Assembly: GCF_933775445.1 (NCBI RefSeq)
Contig: NC_065873.1
Location: 496,001 to 560,000, forward strand
Direction: 5' to 3'
Length of the DNA stretch: 64,000 bases
Source of the DNA: Argentina anserina
Lineage: Eukaryota > Streptophyta > Magnoliopsida > Rosales > Rosaceae
Positions within the stretch are counted from its first letter, which is position 1, and each line of letters begins with the position of its first letter. Shown here in pieces: positions 24,399 through 38,100 of the stretch. A program made the position numbers and the translations under genes. The notes beneath the pieces are model-generated. The model saw only the letters and a list, made by a program, of their open reading frames with translations. It was not told the DNA's origin and made no database searches.

Positions 24399-26448
24399 AT
24401 GGAGTCCTCCTCAAAATCCAAACGCCTTTTATTTGACCGCCGTTACGGTTGGGTGTATGTATCTCTTTCTCAACTCTATCTCTATATATATATGTTTACT
24501 TGATTTTGTAATTTTTTTTATTTACCCAACGTAATTTAACCTGGTAGATGGTAAATTGGCAGAATTGATGAATGGAAAGACCCATCGGAGGAAGCTCTGG
24601 CCGGTGGCCGTGGAATGTAAGCTCCTCACTTTCATTTTCTTTTGACCCAAAATTTAGTTACTTCAAAAAGGAAAAATTGGGAAATTATAATAATGATTCA
24701 AGTACTCAATTTTAAGACTAATTGTTGTTCTATTGGGTTTGGTTTAGGTTTTGTATACTGCCTCTAGTAAAAGCTGCTGTAGAGATGGCTTCACAGTCGG
24801 TATGTTGAAATTTTTCATAGATTTCGTCGGATTAGTCTTATAAAGCATTTCACTAGATCATGCTGTTCTATATATTATGTGCTCTGATCAGTGTATTCTT
24901 TGGTTTTATTCTCACTCTTCAATTGCTTGAATTGCAATCCTTCAGTTGTCATTGGGCTGATAGCGCAGATTCGGATGTGCTACGTGATGAATGTAGGTGT
25001 TGAGAGTAGTAGGATTCATCTTACTAAAAAGATGAGGGTCAGTTGTCGTCGGACTCATAACCCAATTTTAGGATGTGCTACTTGATGAATGTAGGTGTTG
25101 GGAGTAGCAGGATTCAAAATTTTGCAAATAGACGAGGATCATTGCTGCTTGAGAAAAGTTTAGAGTTTATTTTTATAAGATGTTGCTGATGTCTGTTTAG
25201 CTACTTGTCGAGCTGGTCGTGGCTCCTAGGAGCTAGGAACTTAGCCCAGGATTCTTGTTTTGATTTCCAATACCGGTACTTAACTTGCAAGTTACCTAGA
25301 AGTTTGCTCTATATTGGTCGTCGTGATCATTATGTTGCCACATGAAGAACAATTGATTAGAGAATTTGCAAATTGTGTTATTGGTGATCAAGAATGTCAA
25401 TCAGGATATGATAATGAATTATTATAATTCGAATAAGACTTTCTGTAACTACAACTCTGTAGTAACTAAGAGTGGAGTCGTTCTGAGGATTTTGATTGTG
25501 GAGTTGGATGATCCCATGATTTAAGGAAAGCCCTATGCAAGAATGGCAAAAGATTTGCCTTTAGACATTGTCCTGTAGAGATCAAAGACTGTCTTTGTGA
25601 GATAGAATACAATATCATCTGTTTAATTGCAGGTGTATCAGTGATACACCTAAACTGTTGGAAACATGATATGTGTATCCTCTGGCAACAGATTAGGCAG
25701 ATCTCATTCCTAGCTCTCCTGGATTCATCAGGTTGTGGTCATCAACAGAAGCTTTTGACCAGATCAGAATTAATGGACAGTCATCTTTTACTTACCTATG
25801 GCTTCTTTAGGAGTTTTCCTTATGTGTGCACGTGCTACGGAACGGTAGGATGTTTCATGCATATATGTGTGCTGTGTTCGTGCTAATACTTGCTTCTTGT
25901 ACATATGTTATACTTTTAGCAGCAAGATGGGTAGTGATCAATGACCAAGATGGCTTGGCAAAATGTTCTCCTATCTGCTGTGCACTGCGTGTGAGTTTGT
26001 GTGTAGTTTGCCTAACTCTCTTTTGTGAAATACAATGATGACATGGAGCAAACTAATTGTTATTACAATAGTAAAACAAAGTCATCTTTCTTATGGTGTA
26101 TTCCTCGTCTCAATTGGCTGTGCTCCTATGTGACGTAAAGGCCTTGTGCATAAAGAAACCTGCAAAACATAACATCAACAGTTCTTCATGCAATAGAAGG
26201 ATAAATTCATTTCTCTTATGTACTCTCCTTTCCTACAGATTAATCTTGCAGCAAGCTCAGCAGTAAAAGCTTTTGAGAAGCCAGAACTAATTTCACATCA
26301 GCAACTGCATGCTAGTCTGAATGATCAGCTACACAAAATCACGTCTACTTTGCCAAAGCCAGACTTGAATTTGATACTTAAAGGAAAGTTTTCCCAAGCT
26401 GCCAGTTCCTCATCTTCGAGCAAACAACCGGAAAGCAATAATCCTTAG
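24399..26448 (+). CDS. Small conserved plant protein of unknown function (123 aa)
   Basis: Four exons, 24399-24454, 24563-24616, 24748-24799 and 26239-26448, splice to 123 residues beginning MESSSKSKRLLFDRRYGW. The middle reads DEWKDPSEEALAGGRGMFC, then ILPLVKAAVEMASQSINLAA and SAVKAFEKPELISHQ; the tail is Ser-rich. No catalytic motif, signal peptide or clear membrane helix is seen, though the ILPLVKAAVEM stretch is amphipathic. It looks like a conserved plant protein, but I cannot name it. The phase-consistent exons and the conserved-looking core support a real gene. The third intron is long (about 1.4 kb). Confidence 0.75.
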
Positions 26449-27420
26449 ATGATTTAGATTGTTTTCATTTCTCTAAATCATTGATCGTACTGTACTTCTT
26501 GCATGATATTTGAGGTTGTAACAACATTGTATATTAAGCATTCGAGCAAATGACATGTCCCTTCCCATAGCCTTGGCAGTGATGCTGAAGGTGTTATCAT
26601 TTACTTTCCTTCTCAGTTGTGGGAGTTCAGAATGAACCCAAAACAAATCTAAGGCTAATTTGACACATTGACCGCAGAGTTGTGGTTTTGTTCTGTGAAT
26701 ATTAAAAGGTCGGTGTCTTCACATAATCAGGAAACCCTCTCTATACTCTTGGAGATGTCCTGAAATTTTTGTCAATACTTTTGGCGCCTGGGTAGGCTTA
26801 GCCTCTGTGGCTAATCCCAATATCTAGATAATTTCATTGTATGGCAAGTTTGCTAGTGCAAAAGCTCTCACTCAAACGCTCATTTTGGAAACATCCTAGT
26901 TCTAGTGATTAAGAGCATTTTAGACATTCTTTTAGATTCAAAATTACTAATCAATGGGCAAGCATCAATGGTCTTCTTACTTTTCTACATGGGACAGAAG
27001 AGACTCATCCCAACTAATATAACGAAACAAACACCCCCTAAATAATAATCATAGTTCTGATGAGTAAGAGCAATTACACATTCGGTCTAAATGACTATCA
27101 AAGAAATAAAAAGAGACAATCTCTTTCATTATTCAATAAAAATTTCAGGTAAACTAAAGAAGTACATGGCACCTTCTCTACCACTCACAATAATACCATA
27201 ACATCCCCCAATCACAACCAACTTTCACCTCAACCAAACCACAGTCAGTGACCTTATCACTCCCTCACAGATTTCCACATATTTCCAGTGTCCTCCAAAA
27301 TTTAAAAGCCACACTTTTTTCTTTTCTTTTCTTTTATGATGTCACTAAGTATACTTTGAGTTGCTACATGGGCAGTGGTGAGCCTCCCGCTCTTATCGTG
27401 CACACACCTCACTGCTTAAA
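26449..27420. other. Intergenic DNA before the VTT-domain gene
   Basis: No coding signal or transposon termini were recognised. A pyrimidine-rich run (TTTTCTTTTC type) at about 27315-27335 is about 90-100 bp before the next start codon. Confidence 0.5.
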
Positions 27421-30400
27421 ATGCGCACCCTCTTCCTCACTCTGAGGCCGCCTCCATCTCCGCCGTCCCTCTCTCCCTTCCCCTCCTCCTCCTCCAGACC
27501 CAACCTCCACCACCACCGCCTCCACTTCCTCTCCCCATGCTCCTCCCTCAAGCAGACCAAGCCCAACCCCACCAGCCTCCAGAAGACCACCCCCGCCGCT
27601 GCTCCGCCCCAGAGCCTCAAGTGGCTATTCAGCAAGAGCGACGACGCCCCCGAGGTTGACAAGTCCGGCGGCGGCGGTGATGATGAGGGGGAGGAGGGTG
27701 GGTTCGCGCTTAAAGGTACAATCTTGGCGGGGCTGTTGTTGGTTGGGCTTGTTGGTGGGTTTGGGGCGGCTGGGTTTGTCTATAAGGATCAGGTTAATGC
27801 CTTCTTGAATCAGTTCACTACTCTCATTGAAGGTAAAGCTGATTAATTTGAGCACCCTTTTTCGTGTCTTTAATGTTTGAATTATGAGAATTTGACTTAG
27901 GATTATTGCGAATTCATGTGACCTTTGATTTTGATCGTCTGCATTGGCATATTGGACTATTGGCTCCTTTAATTGTAATGCTGAACAGAATTGAAAATTT
28001 TGTGCTGGATGGAATGTTTTGATTGGTTGTGAGCTCTCATTAGGTATCTGTACTAGGTGCTCTAGCTTAGGATTCGTGCTGGGTTTAACTTTATTTGTGA
28101 AAGCAGAATCTAGCAAAGCAGTTTCTTAGCATGTTAATCTGTAGTTCGGTAGTTCATTGCCTTGCAATATGGAATTCTTATGTCTATTATGACTGTGTTC
28201 TATCACTTATGTTACTTCAAGTGAAATTAGGTGGATAAGTAGCTTACTGCAAGCAGTAGTTAAGAGTTGTGACGTGAATCAATATAAGTTATACTACAGC
28301 CGAATGTAGTGGCTGTTTATGATGAGTGAGATCTCTCTCAGACTTTAAAGTTTTGGTCAAGTATCTAGCATTTCTCTCTAGCCACGTATAGTAAACACCA
28401 TCAATTCAAGCCAACCCACAAGTTAGCCATAGCCTGCCAAAGTTACCTACCACCCAGTTCGTACGGAAACAATACTAAAGTTGCACGTGGCATTTTGTTT
28501 CTAAACAACTGGAACTGAGAAGTAACTAGCATGGGCTCCAAATACCTTCTACAGAAGCTCAATTATGCAGTTTCTGCGATCATGTAATGCAAGTCGGTGA
28601 TATTTTTATACTTTTTCTGTTCTTTTGAGGTTCTCTCTTTTTGAGGTAAAAGGGCAGTGCATGCTTTATTTTGACTCTATAAAGCTCTTGTAGTAGAATA
28701 TCTCCATTTAAATTGCTCTACTTTAAAGTTTGGACAAAGAGCTTCTCCTATAGGCCCTACTGGAATCAGGCCTGACTGGGTGGTCAAAAGATAGAATAAT
28801 GTGAAACTCTCTATCCTATTCCTGTTGTTTGCATTATCCTTTGATAAAACCAGAATATGAACCGTGCTTTTGTTTAATTGCTTAAAAAAATTCTATCTTT
28901 GATTGACCTCTCTGAGCTTTTGATGCACAGGGTATGGTCCAGCTGGATATGCTTTGTTCGTAGCAGTTTATGCCGGACTGGAAGTATGCACTTGATACCC
29001 ATTCCCTTAATATATTGCCATGTATTTATTGACTTTATTCTTATATGGTGATACCTCTGATAGTTATTTATATGTACCTTTACATGTGAAACACGTTTAA
29101 GCAGTTTCTATCAGGCTTAAATGAATAAGTAGCTATTTATGAATCTTTAAGAAAATGAAAAATATTATTTACTTCTTATCTCAAATTCGAATGAGAAATT
29201 TAGCTGGTTCTTCACGGGCTATATGATCTAAACTCTACTCCATCATCATCTTTCATAACAAAATTCAACATGTGTAGAAATTTTCATAGCATCTACTTCA
29301 GATTTCTGCAGTCATCCAAACATTCTTTTCATTACCAAAAAAAAAAAGAATCCAAACATTCTTTCAACTTCTGACTATTGAAAAAATATTTTCCCAGATT
29401 CTTGCGATTCCAGCTGTTCCGTTGACCATGTCAGCTGGTCTTCTTTTTGGCACAGTTACTGGCTCAATTCTAGTCTCTCTAAGTGGAACGGTAAGTTAGT
29501 TAATCTACAAGCTTACAGAGAACATTAATATCTGTACTTTTTCCCTGATATTATTTACTATTTCAGGTGGCTGCTAGTGTTGCTTTCCTGATTGCTAGAT
29601 ATTTTGCTCGTGAGCGTATTCTTAAATTGGTTGAGGGAAACAAGAAGTTCCTCGCAATTGATAAGGCTATCGGAGAAAACGGCTTCAGAGTTGTTACTCT
29701 CCTCCGATTGAGCCCTTTGCTTCCTTTTTCTTTGGGGAACTATTTATATGGATTGACGTCTGTAAAGTTTGTCCCATACGTGTTGGGAAGGTTAGTATAC
29801 CCTACTTCTTGCTCACTTTATGAATTCTGATTTCGTAGAAGTCTAGTTGGTTGTCGTACTATCTGTCTTATTGGATGCTTATGAGAGTACCCACTGGCTG
29901 AGCCTTAGGACCTGTTCGATTTCTTTTGCAGCTTAGCTTGATTTGTAGTGGTCTTAAGTCTTATTTAGTTTTTTCCTTGCCTAATTATTGGGTTAAACTT
30001 TCCTACTTGACTGGGTGCAGGCTGAGTTTAACCAGCTTGAAGTGTACAAGGTCTAAATGGTCTTTGTGGCTTGAACTAATTTATTTTAGCCACTAATTGC
30101 CCTATGCATTAGGTGCTGTTTTTGCCTTTTCTCACAAGTGTTCAAAATTTGACATGTCTTTTCTTCTCATGAAATTTATTTCGGTACCTCTTTATATTCC
30201 CATAGTCGTAGGTGAGGGGATTTAAGCTTGAACTGCCTAGAATAGGATGCTTCGTTATTAGTTAGGAAGTCATAGAAGCGTTACAGTAAATAGGAATAAA
30301 CTTGTTCTCTTGTGACTTCAGGTGCTGTCTTTATGACTGATGTAAATGTTTGTGCACCTTTTCAAGTTTGTCAACATTATTATGCATCACTGTACCAATA

Positions 30401-32091
30401 AGTTCAGTGGCCCATTTGAAAAATAATTGAATTTACTTAAGAGTGGTCATCAGGTCATGTATGATAGTTTTATTAAGATCTTTAATGCCCTGAACTGCTA
30501 GATAAGTTTGTTAAACTGTCACTTTAGTCTAAAGTCTATAATTTTCTTGCAGTTGGTTGGGGATGCTTCCAGGAACCTGGGCTTATGTGAGTGCTGGTGC
30601 ATTTGGGCGAGCCATAATTGTGAGTTTCTTTCACTTTTTCCTGTTATTGTGTACTAACTTTATGTTAGTCAAGCCTATATAATCATGTTTTCTTTAATCC
30701 TATATTTCTCCGCCTTTTGTTTTCTTCTCGGGGCTGGGGTTTGAGGTAGGTGATTGAGTATGAACAATGGAGAAGGAACTTATACTTCCTTGCTGCGTAC
30801 AAAATCTTACTTTTACCTGAGTACAACACTAAGGTTGATAGACTGCTAGGCTGATCTTAATTCATAGAATAAGATATGGAGCAAGCATAGGATAAGAATT
30901 TGAATTGTCATGCGATCATAGATATATCCAGTAGTTCTGACTTCTGAGTGTATACTTCTACTGGTGGAGTGAAAAAGTATCTTTAGTAGGTTATTACTTG
31001 TGTGAAGAACTGGATAGGAAATAGACACAGTTCAGCTATCATTGTATATACTGTTTTGTGGTTGATATAGCCACAAGTCTGGAAAATTAAAAGTTGTTAC
31101 ATAACATCCAGATGCATAGTTGGTTTCATGCTGGTATCTGCAACACTGGGCTCTACCAATGTCATAATGCGTGTGATTTCTAGAGTGTAGTGATAAAATT
31201 TAAAGGACATGAACAAATTAGCATACGTGAGAACCTGGTCAGAAGTCATTCAATATCTTAATGGTAAAATGGGCTCATTGGTTCAAAATACAGTTGCAAT
31301 CCGGTGAAAAATATCGTCCTTAAGCCTAAGAGAATGCCTCTCTTTTATCCTAAGTTCATAGTGACAACCATCTAACTGTCTATTTCATTCCTGAATATAA
31401 GTTTCTGAACAGCAAGGATCAGATTTGGTTAAAAAAATGCTGCTCCATACTTAGAAAAGACGTTGGATTTAGATCTAACTCTTTTGTGTTCCTTCTGCCG
31501 CATTTTATATCAATCTCCATCTGGTTATCAGATATTTCATTTAGTTTTGATTTATGTTTCAGCAAGAGGAATCTGATGTTGGTTTGCCCGGAGGAACTGG
31601 TCAGCTGTTGACACTAGCAGCTGGACTGTTAATCACTGCATTAGCTGCTGCTTATGTAACACGATTAGCAAAGGTAATTCCCACATTGACAAGAATATTT
31701 ACCAGGCAATTATTTATCTCATTCGTTAAGTGTTAAATAGTTCATAAAGATAAATTATGATGCAGAAATAGTTATTCCCAGAAAATTTGTGACTATATGT
31801 AGATATAAGTATATAAGACTAATGCTAAAAGTCTATTAGGATCCCGTTGTGTATCATATCTCTAATACAATTATACAAGTGTATCCCACCTATATCAGGG
31901 ACAGTGCACAATGTGGTAGGCTGGTAGCTAAATATTAGTTTCACTCTAGAAACAAGAGGCCGAGGAAAAAAGCTGGGTAGTATACATCTTATTGTGCCCT
32001 TTAGAAACTGTTTTGAAAGAAGGCATTGTTCTCTCCATGCTGAAATTGTTGCTGCTGTTGGTTTCAGGATGCTGTAAAAGATATTGATTAG
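27421..32091 (+). CDS. Plastid-targeted SNARE-associated/VTT (DedA, TVP38/TMEM64) family membrane protein
   Basis: Seven exons, 27421-27832, 28931-28983, 29398-29490, 29567-29790, 30553-30619, 31563-31673 and 32068-32091, give 327 residues. The first about 65 residues are rich in Pro, Ser and Arg and poor in acid, like a chloroplast transit peptide. A hydrophobic helix (about 98-121) follows, then the VTT domain: GYGPAGYALFVAVYAGLE, IPAVPLTMSAGLLFG, ARYFARERI, LLRLSPLLPFSLGNYLYGL and GSWLGMLPGTWAYVSAGAFG. The domain and targeting match the cyanobacterial slr0305-like group in plastids. Related VTT proteins in the ER act as lipid scramblases; for the plastid branch a transport or scramblase role is only inferred. 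The last exon codes just seven residues. Confidence 0.9.
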
Positions 32092-33331
32092 GTGATGGGT
32101 ACCACACTACCCTTGAAGTCTTCCTACACTGTAATTTGGAATATGAAAAAAAAGACTGCTGGTTTACTGCCACGTAATTAATTAACTTATGGCAAATTGT
32201 AGAGGAAATGTTTTGATCTGAATTCTTGAATTGTATCATTATACATAATACATTCTACATAAAGCGAAGCCCTATCTTTACCCCATAGTATGTTAACACC
32301 TATCACTTTTTCTATTGAGACGTGTGACTAATTTTGAGTGTATGCATTTTAGTAACTCGAGGAGTCTTATGAATGGATAATGAAAAAACTACCAAACCAG
32401 CATAATTCGTAGTATTGCAGTCCGTTTGCTTCTGTGTACCAATTCAAGTTTCTTCGAGGCGGATGTGCACGCATTACACTAACCCTCAATAGTGAAGAGA
32501 ATGCGAATGAAACACCTCTTCCGTTAAGTAATGTTGCAAGTAGAAAAACACATAATTTGAAGGAAATGAAGTAATGAACCATGTATCTCTTTCCTCCGGG
32601 TGTTCTTGCTTGGCAGAGCTCTAAAGTTTCAAACGAGTTGCGACGAAGATTCCAAGTGCCGTTCACAAACTTCACATGAAATTCACTAAATGCTTCGCAG
32701 GTCGAACATATTGATATTTATCTTCTTTTCATTTTGACGTTTGGAGTATACATCAACCAGAGTACGCCGTTCACATGAAATGCCCTAAAAGATTGGGCGG
32801 TCGAAACATTGATATCTATCCTTTTGACTTTATGAGGAGACTTGCGTATTACAATATCATTATGATTTCATCAGCAGACTTGTATTAATCGATTGAGTTC
32901 TTGTGTCATCCATCTGCTCGTGTTTGGCAGGTGACAAGTGTCCTCCTCAACATCCAGTAGAACCCAAACACAAGCAATTCCAAATCTCCGATCATTTAAA
33001 TTCCCTCTGGGATGTGAACTTCCTTTCTGGTCAGTCACTCACATGAAAATGCCCAAAATGTGCCACGATTTAACCTACTTCATACAGATCGCCTCCTTTC
33101 TTACGCCACATGTCTTTACGTAATGGGCAGTGAAAGACACCCCATCACCTTAAACAACTAATATCTGCGAGCAACCAGTTTTTCCCATGCTTCTATAAAT
33201 ATGCCCTCTTTCATGGATATTCTTCAAATCTCCAAAGATCTCGATCCTTCCACAAACTCGAACCTGGCTTTTCAAGTTGAAATCAACAGAATATATCTCT
33301 TTGTGTTCGGAAAGCACTGGTGAGTTCAAGA
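32092..33331. other. Intergenic/promoter region of the DUF1442 gene
   Basis: Contains diverged local repeats built around CACATGAAAT and GGTCGAA...ATTGATAT (about 32655-32725, 32768-32820 and 33040-33080). No coding exon is recognised. Confidence 0.5.
33194..33200 (+). promoter_or_regulatory. TATA box of the DUF1442 gene
   Basis: TATAAAT lies 132 bp before the start codon at 33332, a normal distance for a plant TATA box with a leader of about 100 nt. Confidence 0.45.
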
Positions 33332-34121
33332 ATGGCAATGGAGTGGTGTCCTCAAACTGCGTTGCAAGCTTACCTCCACACTCTTCACCTGGTAAGTTAT
33401 AGCAAACTCTTTCAATTTCGATATTTTTCCAGTTTTGGGGTCAGATAGTTCATTTTTGATATTATGCAGTGCCTGATCCATCTCGTACTTGATCCATCTG
33501 CAGTGTAAAGTTCAAAACAATCAAGACTGTAGCAGCAGAAGCTGCATCATAGAACCAAAATGCATGGAGTTCGTATCAGCTTTGGCAGCTGGGAAGAGAG
33601 CAAAGTTAATCGTACAGATCACATCTGAAGGCGTAACACCGCTGACTGTTTCACTGGCGGTGGCCGCAAAGCAGACCGGAGGCCGCCTCATCGTCTGCAT
33701 TACTCAGCCTCTTAATCATCATCACGAATATGTGGAGAATATGAGCAAAACCCTGTTTCTGGAAAATGGTCTTCAAGGTGTTGTTGAATTTGTTTATGGT
33801 ATTGATCCATGTGTGGTACGGGTGGTGAAGCAGCTGAAGAATATTGATTTTGCGGTCATCGACTGCAAGGTTGAAGAGTACTTAAAGTTGTTAAAGATTA
33901 TGAATCTAAATCCAAAGGGTAGCAATGTGGTGCTGAATAATCTTCATCACTCTATAAGGGGGTGTGGAGGTGTGTCTCCTGATCAGGTTTTTAAGGAAAA
34001 GAAAGGGTATCACTACGTGACACTACCTATTGGAGAGGGGATGGGGTTGACACGATTCAGATCAAATGGCAGGTACCAGAGCAAGAAATACAAGAGGTTC
34101 CATGTAACATATGAAGCTTGA
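33332..34121 (+). CDS. DUF1442 family protein (methyltransferase-like fold)
   Basis: Two exons, 33332-33391 and 33504-34121, give 225 residues starting MAMEWCPQTALQAYLHTLHL. Junction phase is exact (LHL then CKVQ). The family signature is clear: EFVSALAAGKRAKLIVQITS, PLTVSLAVAAKQTGGRLIVC, VVEFVYG and FAVIDCKVEEYLKLL, with the closing GMGLTRFRSN segment. These proteins have a Rossmann-like, SAM-methyltransferase-related fold but no proven reaction. There is no signal peptide; cytosolic location is inferred. A TATA box precedes it at 33194. Confidence 0.88.
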
Positions 34122-35196
34122 AACACAAATTATCGTATGTAATTTCAGGTCTACTTGTATAGCTAGCTAGCTAGCGAAAGAACCAAGAGTAGTCTACCTT
34201 TGTTCATTAATTTAATACAATGAATGAGTGTATGACATTACTTGTGTGCTACAACTCAGGCATTTATCCATTTAAGACTTTTATTGATTTCGGCATCGTA
34301 TTTGGTCGGTGCTGTTATCTGTACGCAGACTCTTTTTATCCAATCTTTTAGGGTTTGAACAAACTAGGCTAAGCAATTTTCAATCTGTTGAGGAATATTG
34401 GTAGACAATGATGCATTTATGGTTAGAAACACTTCTACATTTAAGTGGAAAAGCAGCAATAACTCGTTTCCTGATAAAAAGCTTCAAAGTTATACTGCTA
34501 TACTATCATTAGCCATTTTCAGGTTGAAAGATACTTCATATAATGCCTGACTCTGTAATTTTCTGACGATAGTGATGGCCGAGTTAATAGTGTAAGAATA
34601 GAACTAAAGGATTTTGTGCGTCGACCATTCGTTTTTCCTCACCTCAGCTTTCTTAGAATTATATTCTGAAATAGTATGAGGCTATGAGTAAGACGAAAGC
34701 GGAGGTATTATAATCCTATTCTAAGTTGCTATATAATCAGACCAAAAAAACTCTACACTACGGTCGTTTCCCAGAATGTGAAATATGTTCCATCATGAAC
34801 TTGATTAGTTTGTGAGAAGCAAAGTGTAAAAATCGAGCATGATGTAAAGATGGAACTGGAAGCTGAAGCCCTATGGATGACCAGTTAACACCCATGTAAA
34901 CACCCCATGGTACCGTTGCTGTATTTATTATTTACCTTTTGAGAGTTTGAGACCGATAGGTAAGAGGAATGTGTCATAACTCAACATTTTCACAATCACC
35001 AACTATAGATTAGCTAAATTATGTATAAGAAAATCCAGATACGACTCAATTTAAATGTACTTACCATGTGAATAGATCAAGATCAAATTGGCAAGCAAAG
35101 TTGCTCAAGCGGATACATAATATTAATATCTCATCGATCACATCTAGTTCTCATTGTTCTAGGAAACAGTATCAAAGCAGGCCAAAATGTGCTAAT
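34122..35196. other. Intergenic DNA
   Basis: Nothing recognisable beyond probable 3' untranslated sequence from the flanking convergent genes. Confidence 0.45.
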
Positions 35197-38100
35197 TCAT
35201 CCAAGGAAATTCATGATCACCAAATGCAGCACCAAATTGCAGAGAACAAAATCTGCGAAAGCACGCTCTGGTGCTAAATCCTGCAGTTCCAGAAAAACAG
35301 CAGTCAGGGAGCAGGATGGGGAAGGAAAACAGGAAATTGTTGAAGAACAACTATAAGAATGTATACAACATACTGTATAGTGAAGAGGAACAGTGGGAAC
35401 AAAACAGCCTAGAGTCTGCGTATTAATCTGAAGAGGAACATTGGACAAAAGTGCAAGTAGGAACCTTTACCTTAAATTCCTTATTTTCTTTGTTCACTTG
35501 GATACGGAGGCAAACTGCAAAAGAAGAAGTAGGGTTTAGTCGGTTTCAGAGTTAATAACCTCATCTTAAGTCTCACACCACAAAGATGAAAAACCTAGAT
35601 AGTCTTCTTACCAGCAAGGACTGCAGTCCCTATGCATGAGAGTACTCCAGAGAGAAAAGAGTTAAATGGGAAGGATCCAACGAGAGCCATGTAGACAACC
35701 TGGTCATAGCAGCAAAGTAGATGATATAATAAATGAGAATTAATCAGCATCAGGTTGCAAAACTTTTATTTAGGCAATACAGAAGTGGATATGCTGACTA
35801 AAGGTGTTGTGAAACATGACCTCAGCATGTAAATATAGTAACTATAAACGGAGGGCTATTGGTGGTTGGAAAAGAAGTGGTCTATAGGCTTATGTCCTTT
35901 AACAGTCTATCATACACTCCAACTAACAACAAATTTTAGGACCTTTTACCATGAAGAACAGAGACCCAAATTTACAAAAATCTGTACTAAGACCAATGAT
36001 ATGTTGTTTACATTTTCATGTACGGTAATGCTACATGTTCATGCTCGTGTGATGCCTATGTCCTAAAACATCATGATATTCATCATCCTTTTTATGTGGT
36101 AGAACTTCATGTCTTGTGTCCATATATGTTAATATAAAACCTATGAGGTAGAGGAAAACTATACTAAACCTTTTGTTTGATTGATTGGTATGATTTGCAT
36201 TGTTCTATTTGTCAACTTGTAACACCGACAAACACCTAAAAATAAAGTTGGTTCAACATAGTTGTTTTATTATTAACTATCAACATAGTTGGTTCTTCAA
36301 GTCCTTTTGACATACAACGATCGGTGCTTCAAAGCCCTCTTAAAAGCAATTAACTAAGTCTGACCAGCTTCTACAAATCAAGTGTGGAACAACATTTACT
36401 TGACAGATGGTAGAAGAATGGTGACTTATGGAACACAAAAGTACACATATAATCACACCTCAATTTAAAAACCCCAATGATTCAGATGACATTAACTCAA
36501 TCATGAAACAGTACGTCTGAAGCCCTCTTAAAAGCAATTAACTATCGGTGCTTCAAAGCCCTCTTAAAAGCAATTAACTAAGTCTGACCAGCTTCTACAA
36601 ACCAAGTGTGGAACAACATTTACTTGACAGATGGTAGAAGAATGGTGACTTATGGAACACAAAAGTACACATATAATCACACCTCAATTTAAAAAACCCA
36701 ATGATTCAGATGACATTAACTCAATCATGAAACAGTATGTCTGAATTTATACTGATATGACGATAACACCAAGTTGTTAATCCTAATTAGTATGATGCAA
36801 CTAATTTCAAAGTGTTGAGATGCATAACAATAATTTCCGATAAAAACATGTAAACTTGCACGAAAACACAATATAAAAGATATTACTATTACACAAAAGA
36901 AAAAATGCTTGGTAACAAAGACCATCAAGCGGTCACGTTAACTTATCTCAGACCAGCTTCTACAAACCAAGCATGCATATACATTTATTTATCAGATGCT
37001 AACATAATGCTGACAGAAGGGAACAAAAAGCTACACATATAATAAAACCTTAGCTAACAAAGCCTTAAAGTTAAAATGACTGAAACTCGATCATGAAACA
37101 GTATGCATGCATTTACACTGAAAGAAAAATAACACTGTGAACATGTTAGTGATCCTAGTTAGTGTGATGCATTTCAAAGTGTTGAGATGCATAGCACCAT
37201 CTTCGAGAAATGCACGTCAAATAACAAGATTACCAAGATATGCAAAGCTGTTTCATTCCTATTACTGAACAAGAAAAATGCTTGGTAAAAAAAGATCATC
37301 AAGCACTCAAGTTAACTTATTTTAGATTAGTTCATAACACCTAAATATCTCAAATTGGCATAGCTGTAACTAATTCCTCTGCTTGCAATTTTCTTGTGAA
37401 TTCTCTAAGATTTGAGCACTTCAATATATATGTTAATTAAATAACAAGACTTCACAATGGCTGAAAAATGTTTTTATGTGTATTCCTCAATATAGGGAAG
37501 AGCATCTGATGAGGACCTTATAATGAAAACATAATGAAGACTTTCAAATGAATGGTTGGATGAAGGTTTTAGAGTTCAATGGATATCTTCAAGTTCTAAT
37601 GTACATGTTCTCCAACCATTTATCTGAGAGTCCCCACCAATTCCTCATTATAAGATACTCATTGGAAGTTTTCCAATCAATGTAGTAGAGAGATAAAACT
37701 TTATGAAGAGATGATACATTATTTAGATCGCAAAAATACAATGACATAATTGTCAACATCACAGCAAGCGTTAATTTGTTTTTTGTTTGGAGAAGGCAAC
37801 AAACGTTAATTAAGATCGACCATTGCCCAGTGATCAAAAGATTCAACAGAAAGCATGTCTGATAGTTTCTGACCAAGATGAGCAACATAAGAGGCTATAA
37901 CCCCCGGATTTGTTAATCTAGCGACTGTAAGTCTTGTGACACTTGAGTTCTGTATTTTACACTACTCATTCAAACTGGGTCTCAATTAAGTTTCATTAAT
38001 ACACATACCCTGATACCCAGATCACAGCAAAAAGCAACCTTCTTTTCACAACTTGGTTCAGAAAAAAACCATGACTTGGTCACTAGAATAGATTACAGAA

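Noticed and set aside
27393..28116. Minus-strand open frames opposite the VTT gene's first exon
   Set aside because: The plus strand carries the spliced, domain-bearing gene; the opposite frames have no motif.
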